Positions 58,787 through 64,000 of a stretch of 64,000 nt of DNA are shown here, piece by piece. The DNA is from Euphorbia lathyris. Its lineage: Eukaryota; Streptophyta; Magnoliopsida; Malpighiales; Euphorbiaceae. The DNA is taken from the NCBI RefSeq assembly GCF_963576675.1, contig NC_088915.1, forward strand, positions 41,445,501 through 41,509,500, read 5' to 3'. Below the pieces are notes generated by a model that was given only the letters and a program-made list of their open reading frames with translations, was not told the DNA's origin and searched no databases. The position numbers were made by a program, and so were the translations under genes. The first letter of the stretch is position 1; every line of letters starts with the position of its first letter.

Positions 58787-60247
58787 AATAAGATTTCAGG
58801 TTGTGAGTCAGCACAGGAGATTTGGAAAAAGCTTGAAGTTACCTACGAAGGTACAAGCAAGGTCAAGGAGTCAAAGGTGAACCAACATATGTGATTATAC
58901 GAGCTGTTCGAGTTGAACGACAATGAGGACATCTCTGGAATGAACGCTATATTCACCAACATCATAAATGAGCTAAAGAGGCTCGGCAAGAACTTCACAG
59001 AAGAAGAGCAGGTGAAGAAAATCCTGAGAAGCTTACCCAAGATCTGGCAAGCTAAGAAAACTGCCGTGGAGGAAGCTCAAGACTTGACCACATATAAATA
59101 TGACAAGCTGATCGGATCTCTGTTGACTCATGAGATCTCTATGAAAAATTTTGAAGTAAAAGAAAAGTCAGAAGACAAGAAACAAAAATCACTTGTCATG
59201 AAAGCTGACTCAACCGAAGCTGACTCATCGGATGATGAGGAAATGCCCATGTTCACAAGGAAGATGAAGAAGCTGTTCAGAAAGAATGAAAAGAACAGCA
59301 AGAGGCCATTCAGAAGAAGCGACAGGTACAAAGCTGAGTCCAGTGACAAATACAAAAAGGACAGCTCCAAGTCTGTCACATGCTTTGAGTGCCATCAAAC
59401 TGGGCACATTAAGTCAAGCTGCCCCAATCTAAAGAAAGACAAGAAGGGAAGCAAAAAGGCAATGGTGGCCACATGGAGTGACAGCGACGACTCAACATTG
59501 TCAGAAGCTGAAGCCACTGAGTCGGCAAACATATGCTTCATGACCGATGACGCTGCTGACCACACTCAATCTGAGCATGCTGACCTCTCTGAAGAATCTG
59601 AACAGGAGGAATACTCAAATGAGGTAACATCCTTACATTTGGTTAGAAAAGAAATGATTAACGCCCTGAGTGATTTATATACACTGACTAAAAAGTGTAA
59701 CAAGAAAATAAAGGCACTCAGCGGGCGGTGTGACGAGATTGAAGAGGTCAAACTTAGTGACCTCCGATATCTTCTCCAAGACAACTCAATTTTGCATAGC
59801 AACATGGAAATTATGCACAAGTTTGTCTCGGAGGTTCAATCAGATTCAAAGAAACTGAGAAAGGATGTCATAAACCTTCAGAACCAAATAAAAGGTTCAA
59901 ACAAATCCCATGCTGAGTACTCAGGTACAGGTCAGCATAGACAGTTCACCCAGTGTGACTGTTGTGGGAAAAGGGGACTCACAACAGATGTGTGTTGGTA
60001 CAACAAGCGGATTGTCCAATGTGACTTCTGCGGAAAGAAATGACATACCACTAAGGTATGTTGGCATGCTCAGCACAATGGTGCTAACCAAAAACAAAGT
60101 CACCCCAAAAGGGTAGCATTTTGTGACTTCTGTGGTAAAGTTGGCCACACAATAAAAGTATGTTGTCACAAATTAAAACATGACTTTGCACATGTTTATG
60201 CTAACAAACGAGGACCCAAAAAGAATTGGGTACCTAAAGATGAATGA
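58787..60247 (+). pseudogene. gag: Element F gag, 3' part
   Basis: It continues the frame from 49000: KISGCESAQEIWKKLEVTYE, then the gag domain (LTTYKYDKLIGSLLTHEISM), an acidic/Lys-rich segment and a CCHC knuckle (CFECHQTGHIKSSC, about 59380-59421). Past a coiled-coil-like region come three further knuckle-like units of one type (about 59955-59996, 60018-60065, 60120-60162), the first with Leu in place of His. Nonsense codons are TGA at 58892-58894 (CGA expected) and TGA at 60041-60043 (TGG expected). The probable natural end is TGA at 60245-60247, in frame with pol. Confidence 0.9.
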
Positions 60248-63200
60248 TTCAAAATGCAGGTGAGCCTGAGGTGCGTAGAGAAGTCAAAACTGTGGTATAT
60301 TGACAGCGCATGCTCGAGGCATATGACTGGTGATGAAACTCAGTTCATCACACTTGAGCTTAAACGAGGTGGAAACGTAAGCTTTGGAGACAATAAAAAG
60401 GGAAAGATAGTTGGATTAGGCACTATCGGAGGTAACCCTACCATTGAGTCAGTCTCCTTAGTTAACGGTCTCAAGTATAACCTATTGAGCGTAGCTCAAC
60501 TTTGTGATAGCGGTAGACAGGTTATATTTGATGATACTCAGTGTCGGATACTCGAGGGAAAAACAAATAACTTGATTTTAACTGCCCCTCGTGTAGACAA
60601 TGTATATATGTTGAGTTTAGAAAAACAGTTTTCCAAAAATATATGCTTGGTGTCTAAAGAGGATAACTCCTGGCTATGGCATAGGAGACTTGGTCATGTA
60701 AGCATGGACCTCCTAGCCAAATTAGCTAGAAAGCAACTAGTTGAGGGATTGCCCAAATTAAAATTTGAAAAAGATCAATTATGTAATGCTTGTCAGCAAG
60801 GTAAACAAACGAAAAAGTATTTTCAAAGTAACAACATTGTCTCAACCAAGAGACCATTGGAATTACTACATTTGGACCTTTTCCGACCTGTCCAGCCACT
60901 CAGCTTGGGCGGTAAGAAATTCTCCTTAGTCATTGTAGATGATTTCTCTCGGTATACTTGGATCATCTTGCTGAGTAGCAAGGATGAAACATTTGAGATG
61001 TTCACCACATTGATTAAAAAGCTTGAAAATGACAAAGACCTAAAAGTAGCTCATATTAGAAGCGACAATGGTGGAGAATTCAAAAACCAACAGTTTGACG
61101 AATTCTGTGAAACCAGTGGTATTGACCACAACTTCTCTGCTCCTAGAACTCCTTAACAAAATGGGGTTGTTGAAAGGAAGAACAGAACAATTGTCGAAAT
61201 TGCTAGGACAATGCTAAGCGAAAATAGGCTTCCAAAGTATTTCTGGGGTGAAGTTGTCCACACAGCTTGCTACATACTAAATAGAGCTTTAGTTAGACCT
61301 ATTCTTAAGAAAACCCCATACGAACTTTGGAAAGGACGAAAGCCCAACATTGGCTACTTTCGTGCCTTTGGGTGTAAATGTTTTATACTCAATACAAAAG
61401 ATAACCTTGCAAAATTTGATGCTAAAGCTGACGAAGCGATCTTTTTAGGGTACTCAACTAACAGTAAAGCATATAGAGTATATAATAAACGAACTCAAGT
61501 TGTTGAAGAGTCTGTCCATATAGAGTTCGATGAAACTGACCCTACAGGAAAGACAACTCAGTCCGCCGAAGATGAACCAAGCTCAGCTTCCGCTAACCAA
61601 ACAAGAGCAGATGAGTCATCAGTACAAGGGCTGACCAAAGGTAAACACGAACCCGAAATTACCTTTGCTGACCAATCTATTCCTGCAGATATTGTAGAAA
61701 CCCCTATTCCAGAAAACTCAACATTACCTAAAGAAATAAAAATTCCAAGAGGACATTCAGAGAAGTCCATTCTTGATGCCGCTGACAACAAGCTGATGAT
61801 AAGAGATCAGCTTAGAAAGTATATCGGCAATGTTGCATTCGTCTCAGTAAATGAGCCAAAGAATTTTGCCGATGCTGAGCACGATGAATATTGGATCAAT
61901 GTTATGCAAGAAGAGCTTGATCAATTCACAAGAAATGAGGTATGGGATTTAGTACCAAAACCTAGGAATCAAAAGACCATAGGAACTAAGTGGGTCTTTA
62001 GAAATAAACTAGATGAGCAAGGCAATGTAGTCAGAAACAAAGCCCGACTTGTAGCCCAAGGCTATAGTCAGCAAGATCGCATTGACTATGGTGAGACCTT
62101 TGCTCCTGTTGTCAGGTTAGAGGCTATACGTATATTGTGTGCATATGCTAGCTATATGAACTTTAAATTATATCAAATGGATGTTAAAAGTGCTTTTCTT
62201 AATGGCTTTATAAACGAAGAGGTATATGTTAGTCAGCCTCTAGGGTTTGAAGATCCAAAATTTCCAAACCACGTTTATAAACTCAAGAAGGCCATGTATG
62301 GCCTAAAGAAAGCACCACGTGCTTGGTATGAGAGGTTGACCAATTTCCTGCTGGCCAGGAATTATGTCAGAGGCAAAGCTGACACAACCTTGTTCATTAA
62401 GAAAAATGGTAAAAATACCCTGCTAGCACAAATTTACGTAGATGATATAATCTTTGGTGCTACTGACGAATCTATGTGCAAAGAATTTAGTAAACAGATG
62501 CAAACTGAGTTCGAGATGTCTATGATGGGCGAACTCAACTTCTTCCTTGGACTACAAATCAAGCAAGGTAAGAATGGCATCTTTATTAGTCAGTCCAAGT
62601 ACGCCAAGGAAATGCTCAAAAAGTTCGATATGGAAGACTGTAAACCCATATCAACCCCAATGGGTACTGACACTGTCCTATGCACGGATGAGAAAGGTAA
62701 GTCGGTAGATAGTAAGCTATATCGAGGTATGATTGGCTCTTTACTCTATCTTACTTCTAGTAGACCTGATATTCAGTACTCAGTATGCTATTGCGCTAGA
62801 TATCAAGCTGACCCTAGGGAATCTCACCTTGTAGCTGTAAAACGAATTTTTAGATATTTGCAGAGCTCAGTTCATGCAGGTTTATGGTATCCAACCTCAA
62901 ATGACTTCACACTCATTGGATACACTGATGCTGACTATGGACGAGATAAGCTTGAACGTAAAAGTACTTTGGGAGGATGTCACTTCCTTGGAAGCTGTCT
63001 GGTATCTTGGTTCAGTAAGAAGCAGTCATCAGTTGCCCTATCTACAACTGAAGCTGAGTACATTGCTGTTGGAAGCTGTGTGGCTCAAGTCCTATGGATT
63101 AAGCAACAACTTGAGGATTACGGAGTCAAAACAGAAACAATTGAAGTCAAATGCGATAACAAAAGTGTTATTGACCTATCCAAAAATCCAATCCAACACA

Positions 63201-63382
63201 GTAGGATGAAGCATGTCAACATAAGGCATCACTTCATTAGAGATCATGTACTCAAGGGTGAGATCAAGCTGACCTATGTACCTACAGATGACCAGCTTGC
63301 GGATATCTTCACTAAGCCTTTGGCTCGTGAGTAATTCAGCATATTAAGGGAAGCTATCGGTATGTCTAATCCTCTTCAATAA
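60248..63382 (+). pseudogene. pol: Element F pol (protease, integrase, RT, RNase H), two nonsense codons
   Basis: One frame from the gag stop to TAA 63380-63382. Protease LWYIDSACSRHMTG (D-S-A, near 60300). Integrase: pre-integrase zinc region (LGHVSMDLLAKLARKQL, CNACQQGK), DDE core (HLDLFRPVQPLSLG, IRSDNGGEF, then VVERKNR). RT with [18 protein letters not shown] and YVDD at 62435-62446. RNase H with [19 protein letters not shown] and [14 protein letters not shown] at 61154-61156 replaces the Gln of PRTPQQNGVV and cuts integrase; TAA at 63332-63334 replaces a Gln just before the C-terminus. Both could be CAA-to-TAA. No frameshift was seen. Confidence 0.95.
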
Positions 63383-63897
63383 TACTATGTGCTTAATTGA
63401 ATGTTGAGTGATTACCATGCTGAGTGACTTATGCCAATTTAGTAACTTCTACATGCTGAGCTTAATATGTGTTATAGAAAATCACCCCATGCTGAGTAAG
63501 ACATACATGCTGAGTGATTATCTTAAGATGAGTTACTAAAGTAATATGAAAACCCTCTACATAAAGCTGTGCACTCAGTACCACAAACGCTCAGTATTCT
63601 AACAAACTGAGTAAAGCCCACTTGCACCATTAAATGCTAGCATGCGAATTTAATAGCCACCTAGGGTGACGTAAGATATAATTAGAAAACACATGCGTCG
63701 AATGTGTCATAAATGCCAGAATCTTTGTCGATTGATCATCTCGAGGTAAAATGGCTAGTTCAACGAATAGGATCAATTCGAACCTCTATAAATAGTGGAA
63801 GATTTCCCACTTAACTCTCTTTACACTCGAATTCTTTGGCATTCAAAATCTCTCGCTCTCTAAATTCCAAAACCTCTCGAAAATCTCTGAGAAAGTC
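63383..63897 (+). other. Element F spacer between pol and the extra ORF
   Basis: No ORF. It contains CATGCTGAG at 63416, 63452, 63488 and 63506 (spacing 36, 36 and 18 bases) and further CTCAG/CTGAG words to 63611, then the TATA box at 63787. The leader upstream of the ATG is rich in CTC and TCTC. Confidence 0.75.
63787..63794 (+). promoter_or_regulatory. Candidate internal TATA box upstream of the element F extra ORF
   Basis: TATAAATA in CTCTATAAATAGTGG, 111 bases upstream of ATG 63898. It is kept at matching positions in A and G. Confidence 0.55.
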
Positions 63898-64000
63898 ATG
63901 TCGGATTCTCAGAATATCTCCGGTGGTGATTACGACAAGAATCACTCCGATGAAAACCCTAAGTCTCATCCTCAGTAGGAATATAGCGAGACACCCACCA
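63898..64000 (+). pseudogene. Element F extra ORF, 5' end only
   Basis: It starts MSDSQNISGGDYDKNHSDEN, matching the extra ORF of G (MSDSQNISGADHDGNHSDEN). A TAG at 63976-63978 replaces the CAG seen in G, so this copy is already broken. The rest lies outside the window. Confidence 0.82.

Larger units (their letters stand above)
47125..64000 (+). mobile_element. Element F: Ty1/copia (SIRE-like) retrotransposon, right end outside the window
   Basis: Plus-strand LTR (47125-48610), Met primer site, gag split by element E, pol, internal TATA and the start of the extra ORF, cut at 64000. It starts inside the spacer of element G in the opposite orientation: G sequence around 47040-47120 corresponds to about 63690-63770 of F. 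F is the least decayed copia copy, with five nonsense codons noted (58892, 60041, 61154, 63332, 63976) and no clear frameshift. Confidence 0.93.

Noticed and set aside
1..64000. A host gene or promoter between the elements
   Set aside because: Once target duplications and nesting are resolved, no interval of more than about 100 bases remains outside a retroelement.

Overview
The window is plant nuclear heterochromatin-type DNA made entirely of LTR retrotransposons inserted into one another; no host gene, tRNA or rRNA gene was recognised. The plant assignment rests on SIRE/Maximus-like Ty1/copia elements with an initiator-tRNA-Met primer site, Athila-like Ty3/gypsy elements with a tRNA-Asp primer site, and a Tat-like Ty3/gypsy element with a second RNase H. 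The species cannot be named from the sequence.

Layout, using letters of my own. H is the oldest visible host: a rearranged copia remnant made of an inverted LTR fragment (12982-13031 and 33010-33847) fused to a plus-strand gag fragment (33848-35139). A (1-12981, +) is a degenerate copia element whose 5' LTR is cut by the window edge; it appears to sit in H's LTR and carries a gypsy solo LTR (9465-11144, target duplication CTATG). B (13032-33009, minus, duplication ATATC) is an Athila-like gypsy element, also inside H's LTR. Inside B is C (19814-30418, minus), a compound of a full Athila-like element plus a deleted tandem partner sharing one LTR. G (35140-47124, minus) is a second copia element inserted in H's gag; its 3' LTR is split by D (35805-42526, +, duplication AGATC), a non-autonomous relative of B. 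F (47125 to the window end, +) is a third copia element, apparently inserted in G. E (49001-58786, minus, duplication AATAA) is a Tat-like gypsy element inserted in F's gag. The deepest chain is H, G, F, E.

Ages read from LTR pairs by eye agree with the nesting: A and B differ by about 5% in sampled stretches, D by about 1.5%, and C and E by about 1.1%. Nearly all gag-pol frames carry nonsense codons, many explicable as C-to-T (or G-to-A) changes. The frames that remain open are the gag-derived protein of D, the gag-like protein of B, and the intron-containing antisense gene of E.

The most interesting features are: (1) the antisense, apparently spliced, intact gene in E; (2) a TATAAATA box 111-114 bases upstream of the extra ORF in all three copia copies, suggesting a separate internal promoter; (3) D, a pol-less element that keeps an intact gag-derived ORF and 1.5 kb of non-coding 3' sequence shared with B; and (4) clusters of palindromes and hairpins in the LTRs next to the TATA boxes.
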